From Olleya marilimosa CAM030 (GTDB taxonomy: Bacteria > Bacteroidota > Bacteroidia > Flavobacteriales > Flavobacteriaceae), in contig NZ_JADR01000001.1 of assembly GCF_000518485.1 (NCBI RefSeq), forward strand, positions 744,001 to 808,000: DNA of 64,000 bases, in the 5' to 3' direction. The position numbers and the translations under genes are program-made. Shown here piece by piece: positions 45,709 to 55,295 of the stretch (positions are counted from its first letter, which is position 1; every line of letters begins with the position of its first letter). The notes below the pieces were generated by a model. That model did no database searches, was not told the origin of the DNA, and saw only the letters and a program-made list of their open reading frames with translations.

Positions 45709-48150
45709 ATGAAAGTATTAAAATTTGGAGGAACCTCTGTAGGTTCTGCTCAAAACATAAAAAAAGTCATAGCCATTCTTCAAAAAGAATCGCTTTCTAG
45801 TCCAATCGTTTGCGTTGTATCTGCTGTTGGTGGTATAACGGACAAGTTGTTAGAAGCTGGTGAATTAGCTAAACAAAAAAACAAAAGCTATATCACTGTT
45901 TTTGAAAAAATTAAAACCATTCATTTTAAAGTTATTGAAGGCTTAGCAAATAATCCAAAATCAATACTTAAAGAAGTAGACGCTACTTTTGAAAACTTAA
46001 AACAATTGTTAAATGGAATTTATTTAATTAACGAGTTATCTCCTAAAACGTCAGATAAACTAGTTAGTTATGGCGAATTATTGTCCTCTTTTATTATTGC
46101 TAAAGTAATGGAAGACTTAAATCTAAATACTGTTTTAAAAAATAGTCAAGAGTTAATTGTAACTAACACAAATTTTACAAAAGCAGAAGTTAATTATGAC
46201 ATCACTAATAAAAATATTATAGATTACTTTAATAAAGCCAATCAATTAATCACAATTTTACCAGGTTTTGTTGCTAAATCACAAAGTGGAGAAACTACTA
46301 CTTTAGGTCGTGGTGGATCAGATTTTACTGCAGCAATTATAGCTGCTGCTTTAAAAGTTGAGCAATTAGAAATTTGGACAGATGTTAGTGGTATGTACAC
46401 TACTAATCCAAAACTGGTTAAACAAGCTTATCCTATAGCTAATTTATCCTACCAAGAAGCTATGGAATTATCTCACTTTGGAGCCAAGGTATTATATCCT
46501 CCAACTGTACAGCCTGTTTTAAACTTAGCAATTCCTATACATATAAAAAACACATTACATCCTGAGGCTTTCGGAACTGTAATTTCTAATCATAAAAAAG
46601 AAAACCACCTTACCGTTAAAGGGATTAGCCATATTGACAACGTAGCCTTGCTAACTTTAGAAGGTAGTGGTATGGTTGGTATTCCAGGATTTTCTAAGCG
46701 CTTATTTGAAACCTTAGCTAACGAAAAAATTAACATCATATTTATAACACAAGCATCTTCAGAACATTCTATTTGTTTTGGTATTGATGTTAATAATGCA
46801 GAACAAGCTGAACAAGCCATTAATAATGCATTTGAATACGAAATCTCTTTACACAAAATCAACCCAATTATTGTTGAAAAAGACTTGTCTATCATTGCTT
46901 TAATTGGTGATAACATGAAGAGTCACCAAGGTATTAGCGGAAAACTTTTTAGTACCTTAGGAAAAAACAATATTAATGTTAGAGCAATAGCACAAGGTGC
47001 ATCAGAAAAAAACATCTCTGCAGTAATTAATCAAAGTGATGTAAAAAAAGCTTTAAATAGCTTACACGAGCGTTTCTTTGAAGTCAATACTAAACAATTA
47101 AATGTGTTTATAACAGGTATTGGAAATGTTGGCGAAAAACTTATTGATCAAATCAAACAACAATATAACTTTTTAAAGAAAAATCTAAAATTAGATGTCA
47201 AAATTGTTGGAATGTCTAACTCCAGAAAAATGATTTTTAATCCTAACGGAATAGATTTAAATAATTGGACAGAACCGTTTCATCATGCAGACAAATCAAG
47301 CATCGAAGGGTTTTATCAAAAAGTAATAGAGCTTAATCTTAGAAACAGCATTTTTGTAGATGTTACTGCAAATAAAGACGTTGCTTCTGTTTATGAAAAC
47401 TACCTAAAGCAAAGTGTTGCAGTCGTGGCTTGTAATAAAATTGCTTGTTCGGATACATTTGCTAATTACAAAAATCTGCAAGATTTATCGCTTAAATATA
47501 ATGCGCCATTTTTATACGAAACTAATGTTGGTGCAGGTTTACCAATCATTAATACGCTTAATAACTTAGTTGCTTCTGGAGACAAAGTCATTAGTATACA
47601 AGCTGTATTATCAGGTAGTTTAAATTTTGTGTTTAATAATTTTAGTGATAAAAAGAATTTTCATGATACAGTAAAACAAGCACAATTTGAAGGGTATACA
47701 GAGCCTGATCCACGTATTGATTTAAGCGGAATTGATGTGGCTAGAAAAATATTAATTCTTGCTCGAGAAAACGGAATTCCGATGGAAATTGAAGATATTA
47801 CAAACGATTCTTTTTTAACCGAAGCTAATTTAAACAGCGACTCTGTTGACGACTTTTATGACACTTTAATTAATGATGAAGCACATTTTCAAAAGCTATA
47901 TGCTTCGGCTAAAGCCAACAAATGTCAGCTAAAATATGTTGCCGAATATAAAAATGGAAAAGCTAAAGTAGGATTACAAGAAGTGCCAGAAGGACATCCT
48001 TTTTATAATCTTGAAGGAAAAGATAACATCGTTATGTTTTACACACAACGCTATCCAGAACAGCCTTTAATAGTTAAAGGTGCTGGTGCAGGAGCAGATG
48101 TGACTGCATCTGGATTATTTGCAGATATTATCAGAATAGGGAATAAATAA
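45709..48150 (+). CDS. thrA: Bifunctional aspartate kinase/homoserine dehydrogenase
   Basis: First and third steps of threonine biosynthesis. The 813-residue protein has an aspartate kinase domain (KFGGTSVGSAQNI at the start, TTLGRGGSDFTA near 203), two ACT repeats (about 310-450), and a homoserine dehydrogenase domain starting near 465 (VFITGIGNVGEKL, then NVGAGLPIINTLNNL). This is the fused ThrA/MetL type. Feedback by Thr would be expected from the ACT domains. First gene of thrABC. Confidence 0.95.
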   Translation: MKVLKFGGTSVGSAQNIKKVIAILQKESLSSPIVCVVSAVGGITDKLLEAGELAKQKNKSYITVFEKIKTIHFKVIEGLANNPKSILKEVDATFENLKQLLNGIYLINELSPKTSDKLVSYGELLSSFIIAKVMEDLNLNTVLKNSQELIVTNTNFTKAEVNYDITNKNIIDYFNKANQLITILPGFVAKSQSGETTTLGRGGSDFTAAIIAAALKVEQLEIWTDVSGMYTTNPKLVKQAYPIANLSYQEAMELSHFGAKVLYPPTVQPVLNLAIPIHIKNTLHPEAFGTVISNHKKENHLTVKGISHIDNVALLTLEGSGMVGIPGFSKRLFETLANEKINIIFITQASSEHSICFGIDVNNAEQAEQAINNAFEYEISLHKINPIIVEKDLSIIALIGDNMKSHQGISGKLFSTLGKNNINVRAIAQGASEKNISAVINQSDVKKALNSLHERFFEVNTKQLNVFITGIGNVGEKLIDQIKQQYNFLKKNLKLDVKIVGMSNSRKMIFNPNGIDLNNWTEPFHHADKSSIEGFYQKVIELNLRNSIFVDVTANKDVASVYENYLKQSVAVVACNKIACSDTFANYKNLQDLSLKYNAPFLYETNVGAGLPIINTLNNLVASGDKVISIQAVLSGSLNFVFNNFSDKKNFHDTVKQAQFEGYTEPDPRIDLSGIDVARKILILARENGIPMEIEDITNDSFLTEANLNSDSVDDFYDTLINDEAHFQKLYASAKANKCQLKYVAEYKNGKAKVGLQEVPEGHPFYNLEGKDNIVMFYTQRYPEQPLIVKGAGAGADVTASGLFADIIRIGNK

Positions 48151-48215
48151 GTAAAAAAAGGCTTTAAATAGTAAAAAAATATCGCTTTCGCGGAAATTAT
48201 AAAAAGAAGTTTTAA

Positions 48216-49139
48216 ATGAACGAAATCAAAATATTCTCACCAGCAACAGTAGCTAACGTTGCTTGCGGATTTGATGTATTAGGCTTTTGCTTAGATACTA
48301 TTGGTGACGAAATGGTGATTAGAAAAACCACTGAAAAAGGAATCAAAATCACTAAAATAATTGGTGCAAATCTTCCTTTTGAAACAGATAAAAATGTTGC
48401 TAGTGTTTCGGCTTTAGCCTTATATAATGACGCTAATCCTGATTGTGGATTTGAAATTGAGATTTATAAAAATATTAAACCAGGAAGCGGAATTGGAAGC
48501 AGTTCTGCAAGTGCAGCTGGAAGTGTATTTGCTATAAACGAGCTGTTAGGCAGACCATATAATGAAACCCAATTAACTAATTTTGCTATGAAAGGTGAAG
48601 CTATTGCTAGTGGTTGCGAGCATGCAGATAATATTGCTCCTGCCCTATTTGGTGGTTTTACTTTAGTAAAAAGCACATCACCTTTACAAGTTTTACAATT
48701 GCCTACACCAGAAGATTTATTTGTAACGATTATCCATCCACAAATTGAAGTTAAAACCTCTGAAGCACGTGCTATTTTACCAAAACAGATTCCGTTGCAA
48801 AATGCCATCACACAATGGTCAAACGTTGGTAGCTTGGTACATGCTTTACATACTAACGACTACAATTTACTTAGTCAATCATTAAATGATGTAGTTGTAG
48901 AGCCTTATAGAAGTCAATTAATACCTCATTTTAATTCGGTTAAAACCGAAGTCATAAAAGCAGGTGCTTTAGGCGCTGGAATTTCTGGTTCTGGACCGTC
49001 AATATTCGCTTTATCAAAAAGTAAAAATACTGCGGAAAATGTAGCTAAAGCAATGACCACTATCTATGCTAAAACAGACATTAATTTTATTACTTATGTG
49101 TCAAAGATTAACACAGAAGGCATGAAAATACTAAGTTAA
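48216..49139 (+). CDS. thrB: Homoserine kinase
   Basis: Phosphorylates homoserine. The 307-residue GHMP kinase has the ATP loop PGSGIGSSSASAAG (about 88-102), the N-terminal SPATVANVACGFDVLGFC and the C-terminal GAGISGSGPSIFAL. 65 bp after thrA and 82 bp before thrC on the same strand, so almost certainly cotranscribed. Confidence 0.95.
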   Translation: MNEIKIFSPATVANVACGFDVLGFCLDTIGDEMVIRKTTEKGIKITKIIGANLPFETDKNVASVSALALYNDANPDCGFEIEIYKNIKPGSGIGSSSASAAGSVFAINELLGRPYNETQLTNFAMKGEAIASGCEHADNIAPALFGGFTLVKSTSPLQVLQLPTPEDLFVTIIHPQIEVKTSEARAILPKQIPLQNAITQWSNVGSLVHALHTNDYNLLSQSLNDVVVEPYRSQLIPHFNSVKTEVIKAGALGAGISGSGPSIFALSKSKNTAENVAKAMTTIYAKTDINFITYVSKINTEGMKILS

Positions 49140-49174
49140 TTATCATAACTAGTAAACTAAAATATTATAAACGG

Positions 49175-49225
49175 ATGACCATATCCTGTGTCCTGACAAA
49201 GACAAACAAAAAACAAAAAAAATGA
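49175..49225 (+). CDS. Possible 16-codon leader ORF upstream of thrC
   Basis: ATG at 49175 opens MTISCVLTKTNKKQKK, ending in TGA that overlaps the thrC ATG (ATGA). It could couple ribosome flow into thrC. Its opening residues recall the MTI inside the larger leader at 45588. The A-rich run makes a chance frame quite possible. Confidence 0.3.
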   Translation: MTISCVLTKTNKKQKK

Positions 49226-50514
49226 ACTACTACTCATTAAACCATAAAGCACCTAATACAACATTTAAAGATGCTGTTGTAAAAGGATTAGCGCCAGATA
49301 AAGGATTGTATTTTCCAGAACGTATAACACCTTTACCTGCTTCATTTTTTGAAAATATAGATCATTTAAGTTACAACGCTATTGCGTTTGAAGCCTTACA
49401 ACAATTTGTGAGTCCAGATATACCTAAGGATGTTTTAAAAACTATTATTGCTGAAACCTTATCGTTTGAATTTCCTGTGGTAAAACTGAATGATAACATC
49501 TCAACATTAGAGCTTTTTCATGGACCAACCATGGCTTTTAAAGATGTTGGAGCCCGATTTATGGCACGTTGTTTAGGTTATTTTAATAAAGATAATACTA
49601 ATCAAGTTACAGTATTAGTAGCTACTTCTGGAGATACAGGAGGTGCTGTTGCCAATGGATTTTTAGGTGTTAAAGGTGTTAATGTTGTTATTTTGTATCC
49701 TTCAGGAAAAGTAAGCGATATTCAAGAAAAACAACTGACAACGCTAGGTCAAAATATTAAAGCTTTGGAAGTTGATGGTGTATTTGACGATTGTCAAGAC
49801 ATGGTTAAACGTGCTTTTTTGGATGATACGTTAACTAGTAAAATGCAATTAACATCTGCAAACTCTATAAATGTAGCACGTTGGTTACCACAACTACTTT
49901 ATTTTATGTTTGCCTATAAACAATTACACAAATCACATAAAGACATTGTGTTTTCTGTACCTAGTGGAAATTTTGGTAATGTATGTGCAGGAATGATGGC
50001 ACAACAATTAGGTTTACCTATAAAACATTTTATTGCGTCTAATAATCAAAATAACGTGGTTACTAACTACTTAAAAACGGAGCAATATTCACCAAAACAA
50101 TCTGTGCAAACCATTAGTAATGCAATGGATGTTGGTAATCCTAGTAACTTTATTCGTATTCAGGAAATTTATAAAAATAACTTTGGTACGTTAAAGGAAA
50201 ACTTATCGTCATTTAGCTTTACAGATGAAGACACAAAAGTGGCTTTAAAAGAGCTATATAATACTTATAATTACGTTGCAGATCCACATGGAGCAGTTGG
50301 TTATTTAGGCTGTAAAGCCTACTTAAAAAAGAATCCTAAGTCACATTGCGTGTTTTTAGAAACTGCACATCCAACTAAATTTTTAGATGTTGTTGAAGAC
50401 GTTATTAAAGATAAACAAGCCTTACCACCACAAATTGAAGCAGTTATGGACAAAACTAAAGTAGCCACTAAAATTAGTGATTATGCTGGTTTAAAGTCGT
50501 TTTTACTTGAGTAA
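49222..50514 (+). CDS. thrC: Threonine synthase
   Basis: PLP enzyme converting O-phosphohomoserine to threonine. The 430-residue protein starts YYSLNHKAPNTTFKDAV as in the ThrC class with a separate N-terminal domain. The PLP lysine lies in FHGPTMAFKDVGARFM (about 100-115), with the phosphate loop in ATSGDTGGAVANG. Full length, completing thrABC. Confidence 0.95.
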   Translation: MNYYSLNHKAPNTTFKDAVVKGLAPDKGLYFPERITPLPASFFENIDHLSYNAIAFEALQQFVSPDIPKDVLKTIIAETLSFEFPVVKLNDNISTLELFHGPTMAFKDVGARFMARCLGYFNKDNTNQVTVLVATSGDTGGAVANGFLGVKGVNVVILYPSGKVSDIQEKQLTTLGQNIKALEVDGVFDDCQDMVKRAFLDDTLTSKMQLTSANSINVARWLPQLLYFMFAYKQLHKSHKDIVFSVPSGNFGNVCAGMMAQQLGLPIKHFIASNNQNNVVTNYLKTEQYSPKQSVQTISNAMDVGNPSNFIRIQEIYKNNFGTLKENLSSFSFTDEDTKVALKELYNTYNYVADPHGAVGYLGCKAYLKKNPKSHCVFLETAHPTKFLDVVEDVIKDKQALPPQIEAVMDKTKVATKISDYAGLKSFLLE

Positions 50515-50560
50515 TAACAGGTTTTTTGATTAGTTAACTATACTAAAACAACACATTACA

Positions 50561-50941
50561 ATGACGTTTAAACATGATCACATTGCTTTATCTGTAAAGG
50601 ATGTTAACGCATCGGTTAATTTTTATCAACGTATTTTTGATTTAAAAGAAGTTAAAAACACAGCTTCTACCTCTAAAACAAGATGGCTTGCACTTACGGA
50701 TCAAAAACAAATCCATTTAATACCTAGACCAGAATTAGAAGTTAAAACCAATAAAGCGGTTCATTTTGCTTTAGCCACACCTAATTTTGACGCTTTTGTA
50801 AAATACCTTCAAAGTTTAGATATTTATTATTCTGATTGGCGTGATACACCTAAAAAAGATTATGTTCGTGATGATGGTGTTAAGCAAATTTACTTTCAAG
50901 ATCCTGATGGTTATTGGATAGAGGTAAATAATGCTGAATAG
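50561..50941 (+). CDS. VOC (glyoxalase/bleomycin-resistance fold) family protein
   Basis: A 126-residue single-domain VOC protein with the typical N-terminal DHIALSVKDVNASVNFYQ (metal-site His7 or nearby) and the C-terminal IYFQDPDGYWIEVN with the conserved acidic ligand Glu. Possible roles include methylglyoxal detoxification, given mgsA in the same window, but substrate cannot be read from sequence. It lies 46 bp after thrC and ends before a terminator. Confidence 0.85.
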   Translation: MTFKHDHIALSVKDVNASVNFYQRIFDLKEVKNTASTSKTRWLALTDQKQIHLIPRPELEVKTNKAVHFALATPNFDAFVKYLQSLDIYYSDWRDTPKKDYVRDDGVKQIYFQDPDGYWIEVNNAE

Positions 50942-50951
50942 TAAAAACAAT

Positions 50952-50983
50952 AAAAAAAAGCTACCAATGGTAGCTTTTTTTTT
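50952..50983. terminator. Bidirectional terminator
   Basis: AAAAAAAAGCTACCA pairs with TGGTAGCTTTTTTTT between the convergent VOC gene and the SDR gene. Confidence 0.92.
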
Positions 50984-51006
50984 AAGTTTGAATTACAATT
51001 TAATGT

Positions 51007-51651
51007 TTATCCGTTAACTGTGGACACCTTGTTTAAAGCATCACCAATTAAAGTTTCACCTTTTAAAATCTCGAATGTAGCATTATTTGCAACATCGTCA
51101 TTTAATGATCTTACTAAAGTTTGAGCAACATCATTTCTGCTTATCTCTCCGCTTTTATTTAACTTAGTTTCTAATTGTATTTTGTTAGTTAAATCTCCGT
51201 TAGTTAAAGATCCAGGTCTAACAATACTATAATTTAGTCCACTAGATTTTAAGTACTCATCTGCGTTATGTTTAGCTTTCAAGTAGTCTTGTAACTGCTC
51301 AGCTTGTTGTGGTTGATCTGCTCCCATAGAGCTTAACATGACAAACTTTTTAACATTATTTTTATTGGATGCATCAATTAGTCGTTTTGCACCTTCTTGA
51401 TCAACTTGAACTACTTTTTTTCCTCCAGAACCTGCAGCAAAAACAACTTTATCAATAGTTTTATTAAAAGCAACAGAAACATCTTGCTCTAAATCTGCTA
51501 AAACTGTTTCGATATTTTTAGCTTTAAAATAAGCGATTTGTTCTTCCTTTCTAACCATTGCAATTGGGTTAAAATATTGAGATTCGTTTAAAAGATTTAC
51601 TATTTTTTTTCCTGTGGTACCATTTGCACCTGCTACTAATATATTTTCCAT
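51007..51651 (-). CDS. NAD(P)-binding atypical short-chain dehydrogenase (NmrA/SDR_a5-like)
   Basis: A 214-residue Rossmann protein. The nucleotide motif is ILVAGANGTTGKKIVNLL at the N-terminus. KFVMLSSMGADQPQQAEQL lies near 105-120, and the C-terminal end is variable. No classical Tyr-x-x-x-Lys pair is clear (YLKAKHNADEYL comes closest), so it may sense rather than reduce. Single-gene unit. Confidence 0.85.
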   Translation of the reverse strand: MENILVAGANGTTGKKIVNLLNESQYFNPIAMVRKEEQIAYFKAKNIETVLADLEQDVSVAFNKTIDKVVFAAGSGGKKVVQVDQEGAKRLIDASNKNNVKKFVMLSSMGADQPQQAEQLQDYLKAKHNADEYLKSSGLNYSIVRPGSLTNGDLTNKIQLETKLNKSGEISRNDVAQTLVRSLNDDVANNATFEILKGETLIGDALNKVSTVNG

Positions 51652-51818
51652 ACTTAAAGATAATAGCTAATCGCTTGGATACCAAAAAACAAACATTGGT
51701 TTAACTTTAGTTTAATAGATTAAGTAAGGTTATTTAAACTTATATTAATTTTTTTAACATTTGAAGTTGTCAATTATAATAACGACCTTATAAAATTAAA
51801 AACCTCAAAAAATCAATT

Positions 51819-52220
51819 ATGACTATAAACAATAAACTAATTAGCAAAGGATTTATACTTGCTGGTATCATGAATTGCTCAGTATTACTTTTTTCTAGAG
51901 GTTTTACCAACAAGACTATTAACACTTACGATCCAGATGTAATGTCCAATTTTGGTATGGTGATGATTTTAATTTGGGGATTAGCTTACATATCTGTTGC
52001 GTATAAATTTCAGAATGTAAAATGGTTAGTTTTGATTTTTGCTATCGAAAAATTAATTTATGGTTGTGTCTGGTTACAATGGATGACAACTAATGATGTT
52101 AGCAAAGTTTACGATGAGGATAAAATGGCTGGCATCTTTTACTCTATTTATGGAATAAACGATTGGTTGTTTTGTGTTTTCTTTTTATATGTTTTTATTA
52201 GATTATTGAGACAGCAATAA
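51819..52220 (+). CDS. Small multi-pass membrane protein
   Basis: A 133-residue protein with about four predicted transmembrane helices (about residues 8-25, 45-62, 69-87, 105-128), basic at the C-terminus (RLLRQQ). No family recognised. Single gene downstream of the divergent SDR gene. Confidence 0.65.
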   Translation: MTINNKLISKGFILAGIMNCSVLLFSRGFTNKTINTYDPDVMSNFGMVMILIWGLAYISVAYKFQNVKWLVLIFAIEKLIYGCVWLQWMTTNDVSKVYDEDKMAGIFYSIYGINDWLFCVFFLYVFIRLLRQQ

Positions 52221-52270
52221 AATTAATTGTTAGCAGTTTGATTACTTATTACTTAGCTAAAATAATGTCG

Positions 52271-52278
52271 TATCTTTG
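52271..52278 (+). promoter_or_regulatory. -7 box for the DUF4375 gene
   Basis: TATCTTTG is an exact and typical TAnnTTTG box. TTA, one mismatch from TTG, lies 19 bases upstream (52249-52251). The start codon at 52305 is 26 bases downstream. Confidence 0.6.
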
Positions 52279-52304
52279 CATCCTCTTTAAATTTAAATGT
52301 TTTA

Positions 52305-52772
52305 ATGACAGAAATAGACTTTGCGCTAAGCCAAAAACAAGACACCGAAATCATAGAATTGGTAGGTACTGTTTTATGGAACAAAGCCAGTGAAGTTAGT
52401 AGTTTTGAACAACTTTCTGAACCTGAAAAAACGTTTGTTTACATTGATATTTTTGAAGGCGAATTAAATAATGGTGGTTTATTTGACTTTTTTTATAATA
52501 CATCTGGAGCTTTTGCCCATCAAGTGTTGGATGCTTATCAAGCAATTGGTGCTGAGGAATCCACTGCAATTGTAAGTCAAGCTATAGCCTTGTTTCCAGA
52601 TTTACCAGTATCTAAAGATCTTTTTATTAGGAGACAATTACTCTCTAATTTAAAGCAAACTGTATTAGATGAATGGGAAAAACTTGAAACTCAATTTTTT
52701 ATTTCTGAAGAAGCTATTGTAACCTTACTTATTGATTACATTACAATTAATAAAACCTATTTTGAATATTAA
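52305..52772 (+). CDS. DUF4375 (DMP19-like) family protein
   Basis: A 155-residue cytoplasmic protein matching the DUF4375/DMP19 fold, recognised by DIFEGELNNGGLFDFFYNTSG, where the NGG and the following Phe are family hallmarks. Some relatives are thought to be DNA mimics (DMP19 of Neisseria), and the surface is acidic here as well. Target unknown. 41 bp before the CDP-alcohol transferase gene. Confidence 0.8.
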   Translation: MTEIDFALSQKQDTEIIELVGTVLWNKASEVSSFEQLSEPEKTFVYIDIFEGELNNGGLFDFFYNTSGAFAHQVLDAYQAIGAEESTAIVSQAIALFPDLPVSKDLFIRRQLLSNLKQTVLDEWEKLETQFFISEEAIVTLLIDYITINKTYFEY

Positions 52773-52813
52773 CATGGTATATTCCGCAACACCTTTCTAT
52801 CTTATGACTATAC

Positions 52814-53581
52814 ATGTCAAAACTACCCAAAGCGCATAAATTTGTTGATCTTTCTGATTATGGAAGACCAATAGCCAGACAAATTGCAAACCGTTTAAAA
52901 TACACTAATTTTACTCCAGTGCACGTCACCTTAGCCTTTATAATTTCGGGCTTAATAGCTATTTATTGTATCATTGAAAATCTGTTTTGGTTAGCTGCAT
53001 TTTTTTTAATCCTTAAATCTATTTTAGATGCTGCAGATGGTGAGTTAGCTAGAATAAAACAAACACCTTCTTATACTGGACGCTACTTAGACTCGGTTGC
53101 AGATATTATTTTAAACGCCATCATATTTAGTGCCATTTGGTATGTCACTAATGCTTCCCTTTGGCTAACCATTTTAGCTTTTTTGGGTGTACAATTACAA
53201 GGTACTTTATATAATTACTATTATGTGATTTTAAGAAATAAGTTTGAAGGTGATACCACAAGTCGCATTTTTGAAACTAAAACGCCTACAGCCTTAGCTG
53301 GCGAGAAGCAAAGCAACGTAAATATTCTTTTTAAGTTATATAAATTGCTTTATGGTGGATTTGATAAAACCATTTACTTTTTGGATCCAAGAGCTGCATA
53401 TGGAAAAGTATTTCCTAAATGGTTAATGACTAGTATATCAACCTTTGGATTAGGATTTCAGTTATTACTAATTGCTTTGTTTTTAGTCTTAGGATTAAAA
53501 CACATAATTATCCCCTTTTTTGTAGCCTATTCTGGAATGATATTAATTTTTATTGCAATTAGAAAAAGCTTTTATAAATAA
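52814..53581 (+). CDS. CDP-alcohol phosphatidyltransferase family protein
   Basis: A 255-residue membrane enzyme of phospholipid or related lipid synthesis. The catalytic motif DG-x2-AR-x8-G-x3-D-x3-D is complete: DGELAR (from about 76), then Gly, then the Asp pair in YLDSVADI. Six or so transmembrane helices. The lipid alcohol used is not readable. A hairpin of 12-bp arms overlaps its stop codon. Confidence 0.88.
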   Translation: MSKLPKAHKFVDLSDYGRPIARQIANRLKYTNFTPVHVTLAFIISGLIAIYCIIENLFWLAAFFLILKSILDAADGELARIKQTPSYTGRYLDSVADIILNAIIFSAIWYVTNASLWLTILAFLGVQLQGTLYNYYYVILRNKFEGDTTSRIFETKTPTALAGEKQSNVNILFKLYKLLYGGFDKTIYFLDPRAAYGKVFPKWLMTSISTFGLGFQLLLIALFLVLGLKHIIIPFFVAYSGMILIFIAIRKSFYK

Positions 53582-53608
53582 TAACAGCACTTAAAAAAGT
53601 GCTGTTAT
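53581..53608. terminator. Hairpin at the convergence of two genes
   Basis: ATAACAGCACTT pairs with AAGTGCTGTTAT around an AAAA loop. It lacks a T-run, so termination strength is uncertain. It begins within the stop codon of the CDP-alcohol gene and ends just before the stop of the opposite gene. Confidence 0.6.
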
Positions 53609-53611
53609 AAA

Positions 53612-53914
53612 TTATCTTGTGGTTACAGTATTTTTATCCGATTTGTTACTATATACATAGGTATATATCCACATTAATGTAAAAGATGGAATGATATCAA
53701 AACCTGGCAATGCTTCTTCTATAAAAGAAAAGACTGCTGCGATCCTACCTGTTCTTCCTTTATATAGTTTAGTCATTAACCAAGCAGATGCTGGAGCCCA
53801 AACGATATCTGCAAACTCACCTATTCCTGGAATAATAAAAGAAACATAACCTAAAGCGTCAAAGATTAATCCTAAAAATAGTTTAGTGTATTTGTTTGTG
53901 TTGTTAAAATTCAT
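53612..53914 (-). CDS. Small membrane protein of Flavobacteriaceae
   Basis: A 100-residue protein with hydrophobic segments about 15-35 and 75-90, Gly/Ile rich (IIPGIGEFADIVWAPASAW). The architecture recalls small conserved membrane proteins in this family, but I assign no function. It is upstream of folE's 3' end and transcribed in the same direction, with about 53 bp between. Confidence 0.65.
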   Translation of the reverse strand: MNFNNTNKYTKLFLGLIFDALGYVSFIIPGIGEFADIVWAPASAWLMTKLYKGRTGRIAAVFSFIEEALPGFDIIPSFTLMWIYTYVYSNKSDKNTVTTR

Positions 53915-53967
53915 TGATGTTATTTTGTAATTCTATTTTAGATAAAGCAAATAGTATTCCAAAAAAT

Positions 53968-54564
53968 CTAACTTAATTTAGAACTAATTAGGTTTAAAAA
54001 CTCAGTTCGTGTTTCAATGTTTTCAAAAGCACCTCTAAAACCAGAGGTTGTCGTTACACTATTTTGTTTTTGTACACCTCGCATTTGCATGCACATATGA
54101 CTAGCTTCAATAACAACAGCAACACCTTCTGGCTTTAACGTGTCGTTTATACAATCTAAAATTTGATGTGTCAAACGCTCTTGTACTTGTAATCGCCTAG
54201 AAAAAACATCTACAATGCGTGGTAATTTACTTAAACCTACAATATGTCCATTAGGTATGTATGCAATGTGAGCTTTACCAAAAAATGGCAAAATATGGTG
54301 TTCGCAAAGCGAATAAAACTCGATATCCTTAACAATTACCATATCATTATATTCCTCTTTAAACATGGCACCTTTTAAGATGTTTGCTGCATCTTGGTTA
54401 TAGCCTTGCGTTAAAAACTGCATGGCTTTTGCTGCACGTTCTGGAGTTTTTATTAAGCCTTCACGAGACGTATCTTCACCTAAATCTTCAATAATATTTT
54501 TATATCTATTTTTGACATCATCTGTCACTTTGATATTGTACTCTTCAAATTTTTTATAGGGCAT
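53968..54564 (-). CDS. folE: GTP cyclohydrolase I
   Basis: Converts GTP to dihydroneopterin triphosphate, first step of folate/pterin synthesis. The 198-residue protein has the Zn ligands in [13 protein letters not shown] (Cys and His pair) and [13 protein letters not shown] (Cys), with [16 protein letters not shown] near the N-terminus. It overlaps the msrA 3' end by 11 bp, so translation is coupled. Confidence 0.96.
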   Translation of the reverse strand: MPYKKFEEYNIKVTDDVKNRYKNIIEDLGEDTSREGLIKTPERAAKAMQFLTQGYNQDAANILKGAMFKEEYNDMVIVKDIEFYSLCEHHILPFFGKAHIAYIPNGHIVGLSKLPRIVDVFSRRLQVQERLTHQILDCINDTLKPEGVAVVIEASHMCMQMRGVQKQNSVTTTSGFRGAFENIETRTEFLNLISSKLS

Positions 54565-55120
54565 TTTTTGAGGTGTTTTCTTTTAATTTATTACTGTAAT
54601 AGGTTTTCAATTTAGTGATTTTTGGGTCGATTACAAACTGACAATAAGATGCTTCTCTGTTCCGATCATAAAATGTTTGATGTTCAGCTTCAGCTATATA
54701 AAAAGGACCTAACTCAGTCACCTCTGTAACCACCTTGTTTTCAAATACTTTTTCGTTTTCTAAAAACTGAATAAAACCTAAAGCTTCTTCTTTTTGTTGT
54801 TCGGAATTATAAAAAATTGCAGATCTATATTGTGTCCCAATATCATGTCCTTGCCTATTTAATGTCGTTGGATCATGAGTTGCAAAAAAGACTTCTAACA
54901 ATTCTACATAACTAATCACAGTATCATCAAAAAATATCTGAATACCTTCTGCATGTCCTGTTCTACCTGTAGTAATTTCTCGGTATGCAGGGTTTTTAAT
55001 TGCGCCTCCTGTAAATCCAGAAACAACCTTTTCTACCCCTTTTAACCTTAAAAAAACTGCTTCGGTACACCAAAAACAACCTCCAGCAAAAGTGGCTACT
55101 TTTAAATTTTCTTTTTTCAT
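54554..55120 (-). CDS. msrA: Peptide-methionine (S)-S-oxide reductase
   Basis: Repairs oxidised methionine. The 188-residue protein has the nucleophilic Cys in [13 protein letters not shown] and the conserved [12 protein letters not shown] and HQTFYDRN segments. Length typical of a stand-alone MsrA. First gene of the msrA-folE unit. Confidence 0.95.
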   Translation of the reverse strand: MKKENLKVATFAGGCFWCTEAVFLRLKGVEKVVSGFTGGAIKNPAYREITTGRTGHAEGIQIFFDDTVISYVELLEVFFATHDPTTLNRQGHDIGTQYRSAIFYNSEQQKEEALGFIQFLENEKVFENKVVTEVTELGPFYIAEAEHQTFYDRNREASYCQFVIDPKITKLKTYYSNKLKENTSKNAL

Positions 55121-55218
55121 CTTATAAAAATAACTAATTCTGTTTAACTATTCTTTTTCAAAACTATAACAGAAGCGAGTTTTAACGTTTAATTATGACT
55201 TTATTTTAACTTCAAAAT

Positions 55219-55226
55219 TAGATTTG
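55219..55226 (+). promoter_or_regulatory. Candidate -7 box for the DUF5916 gene
   Basis: TAGATTTG fits TAnnTTTG and lies 69 bp before the start at 55296. No good TTG is seen at -33, so support is partial. Confidence 0.35.
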
Positions 55227-55295
55227 CATTTGTAAACTGTAACAAAGCAAAAAAATAGCTGTCTTTAACACAGTAACAATCAATCAAAAAGCCAA

